From the NCBI RefSeq assembly GCF_052044135.1, contig NZ_JBQDYF010000010.1, positions 83,033-147,032 of the forward strand: a stretch of DNA of 64,000 nucleotides, read 5' to 3'. This stretch comes from Salinisphaera sp052044135. GTDB taxonomy: Bacteria > Pseudomonadota > Gammaproteobacteria > Nevskiales > Salinisphaeraceae. Position numbers and translations under genes: made by a program. The notes under the pieces were generated by a model that saw nothing but the letters and a program-made list of their open reading frames with translations, was not told the origin of the DNA and searched no databases. This document shows positions 1-9,064 of this stretch, in pieces. The first letter of the stretch is position 1. The number at the start of each line of letters is the position of its first letter.

Positions 1-1887
1 AAAGCGTTGTGCCTGGGTATACCCGTGGATCTTCATGCGCGCCTGGTTCGGGTGATGGGCCAGCGCGCTCTGCAGGGCATCGTAGGCCAGCGTCAGCCCA
101 ACCAGGTCGGCGATGTTCTCGCCCAGGGTGAGCTGGCCGTTGACGTGCAGTTCAGGCTTGTCCGGAATGGGCGTGTACTGGTTGAATTGATCCACCAGCT
201 TTTGCGCGCGGGCTTCGAAGGCCTTGCGATCGGCCTCGGTCCACCAGTTGACCTGGTTGCCGTCGCCGTCGAACTGACGGCCCTGATCGTCATAGCCGTG
301 GCTCGACTCGTGTCCGATCACGGCACCGATGCCGCCATAGTTGACCGCGTCGTCGCCGTGGGCATAGAAGAACGGCGGCTGCAGAATGGCGGCCGGGAAG
401 TTGATGGTGTTGTCGGTGGGGTTGTAGTAGGCATTGACCGTCTGCGGCGTCATGCCCCAGCGCTGGCGATCCCGCGGGCCGCCGACATAGGCCATTTCGT
501 AGTCGTGGTTGAACTTGGCCGCGCGTGCCATGTTGCCGTAAAAATCGTCGGCCGAGATCGACAGCCCCTGCCAGGAACGCCAGTGCTCGGGATAGCCGAT
601 CTTGGGCAGGAATTTCGACCACTTGTCGAGGGCTTTCTGCCGGGTTGCGTCGCTCATCCAGTCGTTGTTCCGGATGCGTGTTTTCAGCGCCGCGCGGATG
701 TTGTGCACCATCTGCCGGGCGCGCGCCTTGGCTTGCGGCGGGAAGTATCGGGCGACATACAGCTGACCCAGCGCCGGGCCCATGGCCTGATTGACCGCGG
801 CCAGCGTCTGCTTCCAGCGCGCCTGCTGCTCGGGCTGGCCATTGAGCGTGCTGCCGTAGAACGCGAAGTGGGCGTCGTTGAAGGGCCGCGACAGCAGGGG
901 CGCGGCATCGTCGATCACATGGAAGCGCAGATAGGCGCGCCATCGATCGAGCGACGCATTGCCGAGCAGCTTGTCGAATTGCTTGAAGAAGCGGGGCTGC
1001 GACAGGGAAAAGCCCCGCTTGATGTCAGCCCCCTGCGCGGCGAAGAAGGCCTTCCAGTCGAAATTCGGCGTGGTCCGGTTGGCCTCGGCCAGCGTTACGA
1101 AATGATACTGGTTCTGCGGATCGCGCATCGCCACGCGCGACAACGAGTGCCGGGCCAGATCGGTTTCCAGGGCCATGGCCTCGCGGGCATCTGCGGCGGC
1201 GCGATCGTCGGATTCCCCGACCCGCCTGAACAGCGTGGTCATGTAATCGACATAGGCGGCGCGCTGATCGGCGTAGGCCTTGTCGGTGTAGTACCTCGGC
1301 GTCGGCAGACCGAGCCCCGCCTGATAGACATAGGCGATGATCCGGGTCGCGTTCCGGTAATCGGGGCTGGCACCGAGTTCGAACACCTGGCCCTGGCCCG
1401 CGGCGAACGCCCGGCTGAGATAGCGGCTGAGCGCCGGGCGACTGTCGATGGCCGCGATCCGCTTCAGGCGCGCCTCGATCGGCTGGTAGCCGGCGTTGTC
1501 GATGGCGCGGGTATTCATGCCGGACTGATAGAGATGTCCGATCCTGGCCTCGATCGAGCCGGGCGGGGCCTTGTCGGCCCGGGCCGCGGCCTGTTCGACG
1601 ATGCGGTGCTGATCGTCGAGGCTCTTCTCGGCCAGCATGTTGAACGACCCCCAGCGGGTGTGATCGTCCGGGATCGGATTCGCGGCTACCCACGTCGCGT
1701 TCACGAACGTGTCGAGGTCCTGACAAGCGCTCACGCGGGTGTCGAGATTGCCGGTATCGAAGATTCGCTGAGCGGCGGACAGCCGCATACCCGCGGCGTC
1801 GGGATCGGAAGCCTCGGCCGTGCTGGCCTGGGTCATCATCAGCCCGAGCGTGATCGCCGCGGGCGTGAAAGCCAGTCGTCGGATCAT
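1..1887 (-). CDS. M13 family zinc metallopeptidase (PepO/neprilysin-like), C-terminus cut off by window edge
   Basis: Secreted or periplasmic endopeptidase of the neprilysin family, about 629 residues visible before the window edge removes the last stretch. The frame is open throughout. The zinc motif GHESSHGYD is at about residues 525-533 (H526, E527, H530), and GENIAD supplies the third ligand and the aspartate (E590, D594), so the active site is intact. An N-terminal hydrophobic segment (RRLAFTPAAITLGLMMTQAS) looks like a signal peptide. Two in-frame ATGs lie 6 nt apart (1893 and 1887); AAGG is placed correctly only for the ATG at 1887, so that start is chosen. The gene stands alone on the minus strand. 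Substrate cannot be told from sequence. Confidence 0.93.
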   Translation of the reverse strand, partial: MIRRLAFTPAAITLGLMMTQASTAEASDPDAAGMRLSAAQRIFDTGNLDTRVSACQDLDTFVNATWVAANPIPDDHTRWGSFNMLAEKSLDDQHRIVEQAAARADKAPPGSIEARIGHLYQSGMNTRAIDNAGYQPIEARLKRIAAIDSRPALSRYLSRAFAAGQGQVFELGASPDYRNATRIIAYVYQAGLGLPTPRYYTDKAYADQRAAYVDYMTTLFRRVGESDDRAAADAREAMALETDLARHSLSRVAMRDPQNQYHFVTLAEANRTTPNFDWKAFFAAQGADIKRGFSLSQPRFFKQFDKLLGNASLDRWRAYLRFHVIDDAAPLLSRPFNDAHFAFYGSTLNGQPEQQARWKQTLAAVNQAMGPALGQLYVARYFPPQAKARARQMVHNIRAALKTRIRNNDWMSDATRQKALDKWSKFLPKIGYPEHWRSWQGLSISADDFYGNMARAAKFNHDYEMAYVGGPRDRQRWGMTPQTVNAYYNPTDNTINFPAAILQPPFFYAHGDDAVNYGGIGAVIGHESSHGYDDQGRQFDGDGNQVNWWTEADRKAFEARAQKLVDQFNQYTPIPDKPELHVNGQLTLGENIADLVGLTLAYDALQSALAHHPNQARMKIHGYTQAQRF

Positions 1888-2025
1888 GATCATCCTTGTC
1901 GTTGGCTGCGGGCCACCGCGAACCGCAAACGCCATCGGCACGCGCCGGTCCACGGCCCGTTGCGGTTTCGGGGTGCCGCCAGAGAACCGGGTTCGACCGG
2001 TCTCATATTGACACGATCGCGGCCG

Positions 2026-2880
2026 TCACGGTGCGTTCCTGCCGCCCGTTTCGGCGCTGTCGTCGTGGCGGGCGCTGTGCTCCTCGAGCAGATCCTGAAC
2101 GGAGTCGAGAATGGCCGCGGGCCGGAACGGATAGCGATCGACATCGTCGCGGCTGGCAATGCCCGACAGCACCAGGATCGTATGCAGCCCGGCCTCGATG
2201 CCGGCGACGACATCGGTATCCATGCGATCGCCGATCATGCCGGTGCGCTCGGAATGCGCGCCGAGCTTGTTCATTGCCGAACGGAACATCATCGGATTGG
2301 GCTTGCCGACGTAGTAGGGCTCGCGCGTGGTGGCAGCGGTGATCAACGCCGCGACCGCGCCGGTCGCGGGCAGCACACCCTCCGCGCTCGGCCCGGTCAC
2401 GTCCGGATTGGTGGCGATGAAGCGCGCGCCGTTGTTGATCAAGCGGATCGCTTTCGTAATCGCCTCGAATGAATAGGTGCGGGTTTCACCGAGGACCACG
2501 AAATCCGGGCTGGTATCCGTCATGACGAAACCGGCTTCGTGCATCGCGGTGGTCAAACCGGCCTCACCGATGATGAAGGCCGAGCCCTGGGGCGCCTGCC
2601 CGGCCAGAAACGCGGCCGTGGCCATTGCCGAGGTCCAGATCTGGTCCTCCGGCACCTCGATGCCGTTGCGCGCCAATCGAGCCGCCAGGTCGCGCGGGGT
2701 ATAGATGGAGTTGTTGGTCAACACCAGAAACCGGATGTCACTGGCCCGCCACTGGTTGATCAGGTCGGCGGCGCCCGGCAGCGCCTTGTTCTCGTGCACG
2801 AGCACGCCGTCCATATCGGTCAGCCAGCAATCGATCTTGCGCTTTGTCACGAAGCCCGTCCTCGTCATTGGTTCAATCAT
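2026..2880 (-). CDS. HAD superfamily subfamily IIA hydrolase (NagD-like sugar/nucleotide phosphatase)
   Basis: Predicted cytoplasmic phosphatase of about 284 aa. All four HAD motifs are visible: DMDGVL near the N-terminus (nucleophile Asp about 22), VLTNNS, the lysine in VGKPNP, and GDRMDTD near residue 220. The NPDVTGPS segment in the cap matches the NagD/4-nitrophenylphosphatase type, which acts on nucleoside monophosphates or sugar phosphates in relatives. The frame is open further upstream, but that extension crosses an AT-rich promoter-like gap and is not protein-like. ATG at 2880 or the one at 2868 is the likely start; neither has a strong ribosome site. Physiological substrate unknown. 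Confidence 0.88.
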   Translation of the reverse strand: MIEPMTRTGFVTKRKIDCWLTDMDGVLVHENKALPGAADLINQWRASDIRFLVLTNNSIYTPRDLAARLARNGIEVPEDQIWTSAMATAAFLAGQAPQGSAFIIGEAGLTTAMHEAGFVMTDTSPDFVVLGETRTYSFEAITKAIRLINNGARFIATNPDVTGPSAEGVLPATGAVAALITAATTREPYYVGKPNPMMFRSAMNKLGAHSERTGMIGDRMDTDVVAGIEAGLHTILVLSGIASRDDVDRYPFRPAAILDSVQDLLEEHSARHDDSAETGGRNAP

Positions 2881-2958
2881 GCCGATCTGATCATACCGAC
2901 TCGGTGCCGCAACCTGTCGCTCCTGGCCAGCTGCGCTCAAGTCCACGCAACAGCAGGC

Positions 2959-2974
2959 GGTAAAAAGTTTTACC
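2959..2974. promoter_or_regulatory. AT-rich palindrome in the divergent gap upstream of the HAD phosphatase and helix-hairpin-helix genes
   Basis: GGTAAAA-AG-TTTTACC has perfect 7-bp arms. It sits in the AT-rich stretch between two divergent genes, so it could be an operator or simply promoter DNA. No regulator is identifiable from the window. Confidence 0.35.
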
Positions 2975-3110
2975 AAAAATCGAATTATACGGCGAATCAA
3001 ACATTTATTCTCACGATGCCACAGCCATTGGGTGGCATGGGCTTGCGCGCCTCGTGCCAATGCGCCTAGTTTCCAGTATCCCGCGTAACCAACACCGTTC
3101 AGGAGGAATG

Positions 3111-3395
3111 ATGAGGAAATTCATTTTTGCCGCGATCGCCGGTTCGCTGCTCTACGCCACCACGGCGCTGGCGGTGGTCAACGTCAATACCGCCACGGTC
3201 GATCAACTGCAGACACTCGACGGCATCGGCAGCGTCAAGGCCCAGGCCATTGTCAAGGATCGCCAGGCCAATGGCGATTACGACAGCCTCGGCCAGCTGA
3301 GTCGTGTCAATGGCATCGGCGCCAAAACCATCGAAAGCCTGCGCTCGGAGGCAACCGTCAACGATGAATCGGCCAGCGCCGATACCGGCAGCTGA
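3111..3395 (+). CDS. Secreted ComEA-like helix-hairpin-helix protein
   Basis: Small exported protein of 94 aa. An N-terminal signal peptide (about residues 1-21, ending TALA) is followed by VNVNTATVDQLQTLDGIGSV and then VNGIGAKTIESLR: the paired helix-hairpin-helix motifs of the ComEA C-terminal domain that contact DNA backbone. Relatives act in periplasmic DNA uptake, but many free-standing copies have no known role. Two adjacent ATGs (3108 and 3111) follow AGGAGG at 3101-3106; 3111 has the better spacing. The C-terminal tail is short, acidic and low in complexity. No pilus or uptake genes are nearby, so a competence role is only an inference. Confidence 0.85.
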   Translation: MRKFIFAAIAGSLLYATTALAVVNVNTATVDQLQTLDGIGSVKAQAIVKDRQANGDYDSLGQLSRVNGIGAKTIESLRSEATVNDESASADTGS

Positions 3396-3401
3396 GCCGG
3401 C

Positions 3402-3437
3402 AAGAGGATCGGCCGGCCAGGCCGCGCCGATCCTCTT
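3402..3437 (+). terminator. Strong hairpin after the ComEA-like gene
   Basis: Inverted repeat with 12-bp arms AAGAGGATCGGC / GCCGATCCTCTT starting 6 nt after the stop codon. It has no clear T-run, so it may act as an mRNA-stabilising end or a weak terminator rather than a classical one. Confidence 0.5.
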
Positions 3438-3605
3438 CGGCCGCGAACTTGGGCTCCAAGGTCGCCAGCGCAAGTTTGTTGCCACCCGACAGATCGCGGC
3501 AGGCAAGCGCCCCGGGGGCGGCCGCGCCTCGGCCGGCGACTGAGCTCTGAGGCGCCGTTCGGCGCGGTCTCGTGCAAAACGGCCACAGGCACTAGACTGG
3601 ACGAC

Positions 3606-4511
3606 ATGCCTACCCGATCCGGCAAACTCGTCATCGGCATTTCCTCGCGGGCCCTGTTCGACCTGGAAGCCAGCCATGCCGTCTTCGAGACCGAGGGCCG
3701 AGAGGCGTATTGCAGCTACCAGATCGAGCACGAGGAAGATGTGCTCGAGCCCGGCGTCGCCTTCGGGCTGGTGCGCAAGCTGTTGGCGCTCAACGATGCC
3801 GACCGTGAGCGCGTGGAGGTGATCCTGCTGTCGCGCAACAGTGCGGATACCGGCCTGCGGGTGTTCAATTCCATCGCCCATCACGATCTGCCGATCAGCC
3901 GGGCGGCCTTTACCAGCGGCGACTCGCCCTGGCGTTACGTCTCGGCCTTCGGTGCCGATCTTTTTCTATCCGCCGACCCGGACGACGTACGGGCTGCCCT
4001 GGCGGCCGGGTGCGCGGCGGCCACGATCGTGCCGGGCCATTCCCGTGCCGCTGGCGAAGGCGTGCTCAAGATCGCCTTCGACGGCGATGCCGTGCTGTTC
4101 TCCGACGAAGCCGAGCGCATCTTCAAGCAACACGGACTGGCCGCCTTCACCGAGGCCGAATCCGCGGCCGCCGCCCGCCCGCTGCCGGGCGGGCCGTTCA
4201 AGGCTTTTCTCGAAGCGCTGACGCATATTCAGAGCGAATTCGATCCCGATGATTGCCCGATCCGCACCGCCCTGGTGACTTCGCGCAGCGCCCCGGCGCA
4301 CGAGCGCGTGATTCGCACCCTGCGCGCGTGGCATATCCGCATCGATGAGGCGCTGTTTCTGGGCGGGATGGCCAAGGCCCAGTTCCTGCAGGCCTTCGGC
4401 GCCGACATCTTCTTCGACGATCAGGCCACCCACATCGGCCCGGCCTCCGGCCTGATGGCAGCCGGCCACGTACCGCACGGCGTGGCCAACGAGCCGTCGG
4501 CCACGGGTTAG
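3606..4511 (+). CDS. 5'-nucleotidase of the cytosolic NT5C1-like family
   Basis: 301-aa cytoplasmic protein resembling the bacterial members of the 5'-nucleotidase family related to animal cytosolic 5'-nucleotidase IA, which dephosphorylate nucleoside 5'-monophosphates. Visible family features include LVIGISSRALFDLE at the N-terminus, VILLSRNSADTGLRVFNSI, a central FDGDAVLFSDEAE acidic motif (about residues 158-170) and GMAKAQFLQAFGADIFFDDQ near the C-terminus. Length is typical for the family. It is a single-gene unit; a fully palindromic hairpin follows the stop. Function rests on family resemblance only. Confidence 0.85.
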   Translation: MPTRSGKLVIGISSRALFDLEASHAVFETEGREAYCSYQIEHEEDVLEPGVAFGLVRKLLALNDADRERVEVILLSRNSADTGLRVFNSIAHHDLPISRAAFTSGDSPWRYVSAFGADLFLSADPDDVRAALAAGCAAATIVPGHSRAAGEGVLKIAFDGDAVLFSDEAERIFKQHGLAAFTEAESAAAARPLPGGPFKAFLEALTHIQSEFDPDDCPIRTALVTSRSAPAHERVIRTLRAWHIRIDEALFLGGMAKAQFLQAFGADIFFDDQATHIGPASGLMAAGHVPHGVANEPSATG

Positions 4512-4519
4512 ACACCCGT

Positions 4520-4537
4520 CCACGCGCCGGCGCGTGG
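4520..4537 (+). terminator. GC-rich palindrome after the 5'-nucleotidase
   Basis: CCACGCGCC directly followed by GGCGCGTGG, a perfect 18-bp palindrome 8 nt beyond the stop codon, without a T-run. Possible transcript end; weak evidence. Confidence 0.35.
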
Positions 4538-4719
4538 AACGGCAACAGGCGCCGTTGTCCGGTCACGCCCATGCATCGATGGACGAGACAACCCTTGCAT
4601 ATCACGGTGGCCAAGATGTTTTGTAGAATCATCTCGCAAGCCCCGTATTTCTCGCTCGTGTATCGGCCACAGCCTCTTCGTACAGACGTGATGATCGCCG
4701 CTGTGGCCGGGGCGATGGC

Positions 4720-5523
4720 ATGAACCTGTTCACGAGCCTGCTGGTGGCGGCCGGCGCACTGGCCGGCGCGGCGCTGTTGATTCTCGGCCCGGGCTGGGCG
4801 CGCCGGCATCCGGCGCTATCGGCGGCCGAGCGGCGCCGCCTGGGCCGATTGATGCCCTGGACCCGCCGCCTCGACGCCCGGCGCCTGGTCCGCCTGCAGC
4901 GTCGCACCGCGCGTGTGCTGCGCGATATCGACCTGATCGCCGACTCGGGGCGCACACTGAGCGCCGACCAGCGGCTGGCGCTGGCCGGCCAGGTGGGCAT
5001 GCTCTGTCTCGGCGCCCAGCCCAGCCAGACGCGTTTGCCCACCGAGATCGTCGTGCATGACGATATCGACAGCGAATGGTCGGGGCCACCGACAAACGGC
5101 CTGCTGGAAGATCTCGGCGAAATGGCGACGGGCGACAGCTGGCGAACGCTGAGGCTGCATGTGTCGTGGCCGGCGGTGGTCGCTGCCCTGAATGGCGGGC
5201 CGCAAAATCCCATCGTGCGTCAAATCGCACGGCTGCATGATTTCGCCGTCCCCACCACCGTGGTCGCCGGCGGACTGACCTGGGGCGATGCACTGGCACA
5301 GCAATGGCGGCGCCTGCGCGAGACCGGCTCCAATCTGCTGCCGCTGGACGAGGACATCGCGCTGGATGCGTTCTTCGCCCAGGCCGTGGAGGCCTTCTTC
5401 CAGCGCGGCGAGGCCCTGGCCGGCGCCCATCCCGATCTGTATGCCGTACTGGCGGCCTATTTCGATATCGAGACAGCGCCCCGCCGTCCGGCGGGGCACC
5501 GCACGCCGGTTATTCGTTCGTGA
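4720..5523 (+). CDS. MtfA-like (M90) protein lacking the zinc-binding HExxH motif
   Basis: 267-aa protein that aligns by eye along most of its length with MtfA (DgsA-binding zinc peptidase). Matching blocks include SAAERRRLGRLMPW, the GMLCLG block, EIVVHDDIDSEW, the GDSWRTLRLHVSW block and the C-terminal DLYAVLAAYF. Where MtfA has IHEVAHKLD this protein reads VRQIARLHD (R167, Q168, R171), so both histidines and the catalytic glutamate are replaced. The third-ligand glutamate (E224 in VEAFF) is kept. Residues 2-24 form a probable membrane anchor that E. coli MtfA lacks. It is probably a pseudo-enzyme with a binding role. Its stop overlaps the convergent gene by 14 nt. Confidence 0.7.
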   Translation: MNLFTSLLVAAGALAGAALLILGPGWARRHPALSAAERRRLGRLMPWTRRLDARRLVRLQRRTARVLRDIDLIADSGRTLSADQRLALAGQVGMLCLGAQPSQTRLPTEIVVHDDIDSEWSGPPTNGLLEDLGEMATGDSWRTLRLHVSWPAVVAALNGGPQNPIVRQIARLHDFAVPTTVVAGGLTWGDALAQQWRRLRETGSNLLPLDEDIALDAFFAQAVEAFFQRGEALAGAHPDLYAVLAAYFDIETAPRRPAGHRTPVIRS

Positions 5524-6568
5524 TGGCGATCCGCCCGCTGCCCGGCAGGGTTTCCACGAAAGCCGAGCCCGCGAGCTTGGAAGGCGTATAGGCACCGCCC
5601 TCCGGCGCGTCGGTCAGCAATCGGCGCGCCAGCGCCAGACTCGCGTGGACGGTGACATCGTAACCATTGGCCACCTGTAGCCGGCCCACGCGAACCTCGC
5701 CGCTTGCATTACGCACTTCGCCCCAGACCCGGGTGCCATGCCGCGCCCGGGTCGCGGCATCCGGACCGCGCACGCGGCCGGCCCGCGCCTTGAGAAAATT
5801 CTTCACCGGCGACAGCCCGAGTAACGGGCGCGCCCAGTTCAGCCACCTGACCTGCCGAATACGGCCGGGCGACATCGGCATATACACCGCGATGCTCGGG
5901 ATACGCGTCGAATAATAAGCGGTGGATACATCGCCCCAGGGGATGGTCATGGCGTGCTTGGGCCCGTCCCCGAAGTCGATCTCGCGTACATCGGCCGCGA
6001 GCGCCACCTTCACGATCCGGCCGTTGCGACGCACGCGGCCACCGCCGGCCAACCCTTCGACGCTTGTCTTCGCAGTGCCCGGCGACAGGCCCGAGCGTGA
6101 CTCGAAACCGAGCGCGAGTTCGGTGGCGTCGGGCAACGACTCGGCCAGGGCGGCGGCGAGACAATCGGTCGGCACCACATCGAAGCCGGCGCCCGGACAC
6201 AATACCGCGCCGGTTTCGCGCGCATCGGCATCGCGGCCGAAGACATGCTCGAACACCTCGATCTCGCCGGTGATGTCGAGGTAGTGGGTGCCGGTCGCGA
6301 TACAGGCCGCGACCATCGCCGGCGCCGTATCGACGAACGGCCCGGCGCAATGCAGCACGACATCGATGTCGGCGAGCTGACCGGCCACGGTATCGCCCTC
6401 GAGATCGAACGGGCGGGCGTCGAGCCCGAGCGATTGCGCCAGCGCCGCGACCCCGGCCGCATTGCGGCCCGACAGTACCGGCGACAGCCCTTCGGATACA
6501 GCCTGCCGGGCGATCAATTCGCCGGTGTAGCCATAGGCACCGTAGATGAGGATACGATCGTGACTCAT
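5510..6568 (-). CDS. Saccharopine dehydrogenase-like NAD(P)-binding oxidoreductase
   Basis: 352-aa protein with an N-terminal Rossmann fold (ILIYGAYGYTGELIARQA, residues 6-23) followed by a HCAGPF-type segment and CPGAGFDVVPTDCLA. This is the pattern of the trans-acting enoyl reductase / saccharopine dehydrogenase-like family, rather than true lysine-pathway saccharopine dehydrogenase. Substrate is unknown; relatives reduce lipid or polyketide intermediates or remain uncharacterised. Its ATG overlaps the stop of the upstream short-chain dehydrogenase by 4 nt, so the two are co-translated and probably act in one pathway. Confidence 0.82.
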   Translation of the reverse strand: MSHDRILIYGAYGYTGELIARQAVSEGLSPVLSGRNAAGVAALAQSLGLDARPFDLEGDTVAGQLADIDVVLHCAGPFVDTAPAMVAACIATGTHYLDITGEIEVFEHVFGRDADARETGAVLCPGAGFDVVPTDCLAAALAESLPDATELALGFESRSGLSPGTAKTSVEGLAGGGRVRRNGRIVKVALAADVREIDFGDGPKHAMTIPWGDVSTAYYSTRIPSIAVYMPMSPGRIRQVRWLNWARPLLGLSPVKNFLKARAGRVRGPDAATRARHGTRVWGEVRNASGEVRVGRLQVANGYDVTVHASLALARRLLTDAPEGGAYTPSKLAGSAFVETLPGSGRIAITNE

Positions 6569-7398
6569 GTTGCTTCTCCGCTATGTGGTTTCAGCATCGA
6601 GCGCGCCATTTTCTCCACAGCGCGGAAGAACCATTCCGGCTGCAGCCGCTTCAATCGATATTGCCATCGCGTGTCGCGATGCGTCAGCACCAGGAAACGC
6701 CGCCTGGCCACAGCGTCGAAGATCTGATCGGCCACGTCGTCGGCGGTCACGCCGGAGCGGGCCATGAGTTTCGCCACCAGCGCGTCGCGCCCGGGCGCGG
6801 TGCTGCGAAACGACTCCATCAGGTTGGTGGCAAAGAACGCCGGACAGGCCACGGTCACGCCCACGCCGTGACCGCGTTCCTCGGCACGCAGGGTTTCCGA
6901 CAACGACAACACGCCCGCCTTGGTCACATTGTAGGATGCCATGCCCGGTGCGTTGGCGATGGCGGCAAACGACGCCGTATTCACGATATGCCCACGTGAG
7001 GCGCGAAGCGCCGGGAGCGCCGCCCGACAGCCGCGCACCACCCCCATCAGGTTGATATCGACGATCCAGTCCCAGTCCGCCTGCGGCGTATCGGCGACCG
7101 TGCCGGACGCGGCCACGCCCGCGTTGTTGACGAACACATCCACCCCGCCCCATTCGGTGTCGAGCCGTGCCATGAGTTGCGCGAAATCGGCGTCGCGCCG
7201 TGTATCCAGGGTCTGGGCCATGGCCTGGCCGCCGGCATCGTTGACCTCGCCGGCGACACGGCGCGCACGCCCGGTCTGGATGTCGGTCACCGCCACGCGC
7301 CAGCCGGCCCGCGCATAACGCAGTGCCAGCGCACGACCGAGGCCGCTGCCCGCCCCCGTTATCGCCATGCGCTTGTGCTGGATCGGATCGTCACTCAT
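6565..7398 (-). CDS. Short-chain dehydrogenase/reductase (SDR)
   Basis: 277-aa classical SDR. The cofactor motif TGAGSGLG is near residue 14, followed by NNAG, the catalytic serine region VNTASFAA and the YNVTK active-site pair. A basic residue after the glycine motif is not obvious (the segment reads VAVTDIQTGRARR), so NADH preference is only possible. An in-frame GTG exists at 7407, but the ATG at 7398 is preferred. It is the first gene of a two-gene operon with the Rossmann-fold oxidoreductase, overlapping by 4 nt. The substrate cannot be assigned; the C-terminal extension (WQYRLKRLQPEWFFRAVEKM) resembles SDRs annotated for lipid or sterol-like substrates. Confidence 0.88.
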   Translation of the reverse strand: MSDDPIQHKRMAITGAGSGLGRALALRYARAGWRVAVTDIQTGRARRVAGEVNDAGGQAMAQTLDTRRDADFAQLMARLDTEWGGVDVFVNNAGVAASGTVADTPQADWDWIVDINLMGVVRGCRAALPALRASRGHIVNTASFAAIANAPGMASYNVTKAGVLSLSETLRAEERGHGVGVTVACPAFFATNLMESFRSTAPGRDALVAKLMARSGVTADDVADQIFDAVARRRFLVLTHRDTRWQYRLKRLQPEWFFRAVEKMARSMLKPHSGEAT

Positions 7399-7510
7399 AT
7401 CTGACACGCGTTATTGTCACAATTGCGAGCATACGCCAACGTATTGCCAATGTCTTGTCGGCGGGGCATGGTCGGCGGACAGCGCATTCGCAACATACGA
7501 GGACAAGCCC

Positions 7511-8125
7511 ATGAAGCTCTATGAAACACGTCAGGCCCCCAATCCGCGCCGGCTGCGTATCTTTCTGGCGGAGAAGAACATCGACCTGGCGGAATTCGAG
7601 ATCGAGCAACTCGACCTGGCGGCCGGCGACAACCTGTCGGCGCATTTCAAGGCCAAGAATCCGATGGGCGGCGTGCCGGTGCTCGAATTCGACGATGGCC
7701 AGTGCCTGTCGGAATCGATGGCGATCTGTCGTTACTTCGAGATCACCCATCCGGAGCCGCCGTTGATGGGCGACTCGGCCGAATCGCAGGCCATGATCGA
7801 GATGTGGAACCGGCGCATGGAATTGCATCTGCTGTTGCCGGTGGCGATGGCTTTCCGGCATACGACCGGCCATTTCTCCGATCGCGAGGCGGTTTTTCCC
7901 GATTACGGCGCCGATCGCGCCCAGGCCGCGCTGCGGATGTTCGATTTTCTCGACCAGCACCTGGCTACGCAGCCACATGTTGCCGGCGACGACTACACAG
8001 TGGCCGATATCACCGCGCTGGCGGCGATCGATTTCGCCCGTGTCATCGACGTGCGCGTGGGCGATCGGCCGCATCTGGCGGCCTGGCACGACCGTGTTTC
8101 GGCCCGTCCCAGCGCGAAAGCATAA
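7511..8125 (+). CDS. Glutathione S-transferase family protein
   Basis: 204-aa soluble protein with the two-domain transferase layout. The thioredoxin-like N-terminal domain starts KLYETRQAPNPRRLRIFLAEK and carries the cis-proline segment GGVPVLEFDDGQCLSESMAI, whose ES contacts glutathione. The alpha-helical C-terminal domain contains YTVADITALAAIDFARV, the N-capping-box region. CGAGGA lies 7 nt before the ATG at 7511 and decides the start against a longer frame beginning in the divergent promoter gap. It is transcribed away from the SDR operon. Role in detoxification or thiol transfer is inferred from family. Confidence 0.9.
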   Translation: MKLYETRQAPNPRRLRIFLAEKNIDLAEFEIEQLDLAAGDNLSAHFKAKNPMGGVPVLEFDDGQCLSESMAICRYFEITHPEPPLMGDSAESQAMIEMWNRRMELHLLLPVAMAFRHTTGHFSDREAVFPDYGADRAQAALRMFDFLDQHLATQPHVAGDDYTVADITALAAIDFARVIDVRVGDRPHLAAWHDRVSARPSAKA

Positions 8126-8203
8126 CGCCGCGCCAGGCGATCGCTTGGCGGGGCCGGCCACGCGGGATAGCATGCCGGCCTCGCCCCTTCGCCGGAACCG
8201 GTC

Positions 8204-8917
8204 GTGCGCCTGGAAGAACTCAGCCCGGAAGTCGTCGCCATCATCGTGGATATCGAAGGCACCGTCAGCGATGCGGCGTTCACCCGCGACGTGCTCATTC
8301 CCTACGCCGAGGCGCATCTCGGGCCCTGGATCGAGCGCCATGCCGAGCGCCCGGACGTGGCCGAAACGCTCGAAGCGCTGGCCCAGGCGGCCGGCGAACC
8401 CGAGGTGGATGTCCCGCGGCTGATCGAACTGGCCGAATTCGGCCTGGTCGAACGCGATTCCGGCCCGGTAGCGGCACTCTGTCATCTGCTCTGGCGGGAT
8501 GCCTACCAGACCTTCGAACTGACCGGCCACGTCTACGACGATGCCGTGGCCACGTTGCAATCCTGGGCCGACGACCATCGCACCCTGCTCACCTACTCGG
8601 CCGCCCCCGCCGAGGCGCAGCGCCTGCTATTCGCCTATAGCGACGCCGGCGATATCTCCGGGCTGTTTTCCGGCTTCTTCGACCGGCGCGTGGGCGCCAA
8701 GAAGAATGCCGACAGCTACACCGCGATCGCGCAGGCGCTCGGCGAAAACCCAGCGGCGCTGTTGTTCATCTCGGATACCGGCAGCGAACTCGATGCCGCC
8801 AAACAGGCCGGCCTGCAGACCTGCTGGATCGCCCGCGACGACGACACCCGCGAGAAGGCCGAGGCCAGCCAGGCGCACCCGAGCGTGGCCTCGTTCTCGG
8901 AGATCGAACTGTTGTAG
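8204..8917 (+). CDS. mtnC: Enolase-phosphatase E1 (2,3-diketo-5-methylthiopentyl-1-phosphate)
   Basis: 237-aa HAD-type enzyme of the methionine salvage pathway. It enolises and then dephosphorylates 2,3-diketo-5-methylthiopentyl-1-phosphate before the acireductone dioxygenase step. Diagnostic motifs are VDIEGTVSD near the N-terminus, LTYSAAPAEAQRLLF, FFDRRVGAKKNADSY and FISDTGSELDAAKQAG. The start is a GTG at 8204. The isomerase acting earlier in the same pathway (mtnA) lies just beyond the next repeat element on the opposite strand; the dehydratase (mtnB) and dioxygenase (mtnD) genes are not in the window. Confidence 0.93.
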   Translation: MRLEELSPEVVAIIVDIEGTVSDAAFTRDVLIPYAEAHLGPWIERHAERPDVAETLEALAQAAGEPEVDVPRLIELAEFGLVERDSGPVAALCHLLWRDAYQTFELTGHVYDDAVATLQSWADDHRTLLTYSAAPAEAQRLLFAYSDAGDISGLFSGFFDRRVGAKKNADSYTAIAQALGENPAALLFISDTGSELDAAKQAGLQTCWIARDDDTREKAEASQAHPSVASFSEIELL

Positions 8918-9064
8918 GGCGTTGCGACCCATCGGCACGTGAATGGGCGGCGCTTCATCCTGCGATACACGGGCGCGGGCGCCGATATTCGCACTGCCTG
9001 TGCCTGCCGTTGGATGGCCGCGGGATCGGCCACATCGCCGGCGATGGGCACAGATGCAGCCGGC

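Noticed and set aside
7..2472. 821-codon open frame on the plus strand
   Set aside because: It is antisense to the M13 peptidase and HAD phosphatase, whose motifs are intact; the plus-strand translation has no recognisable domain and reflects high GC.
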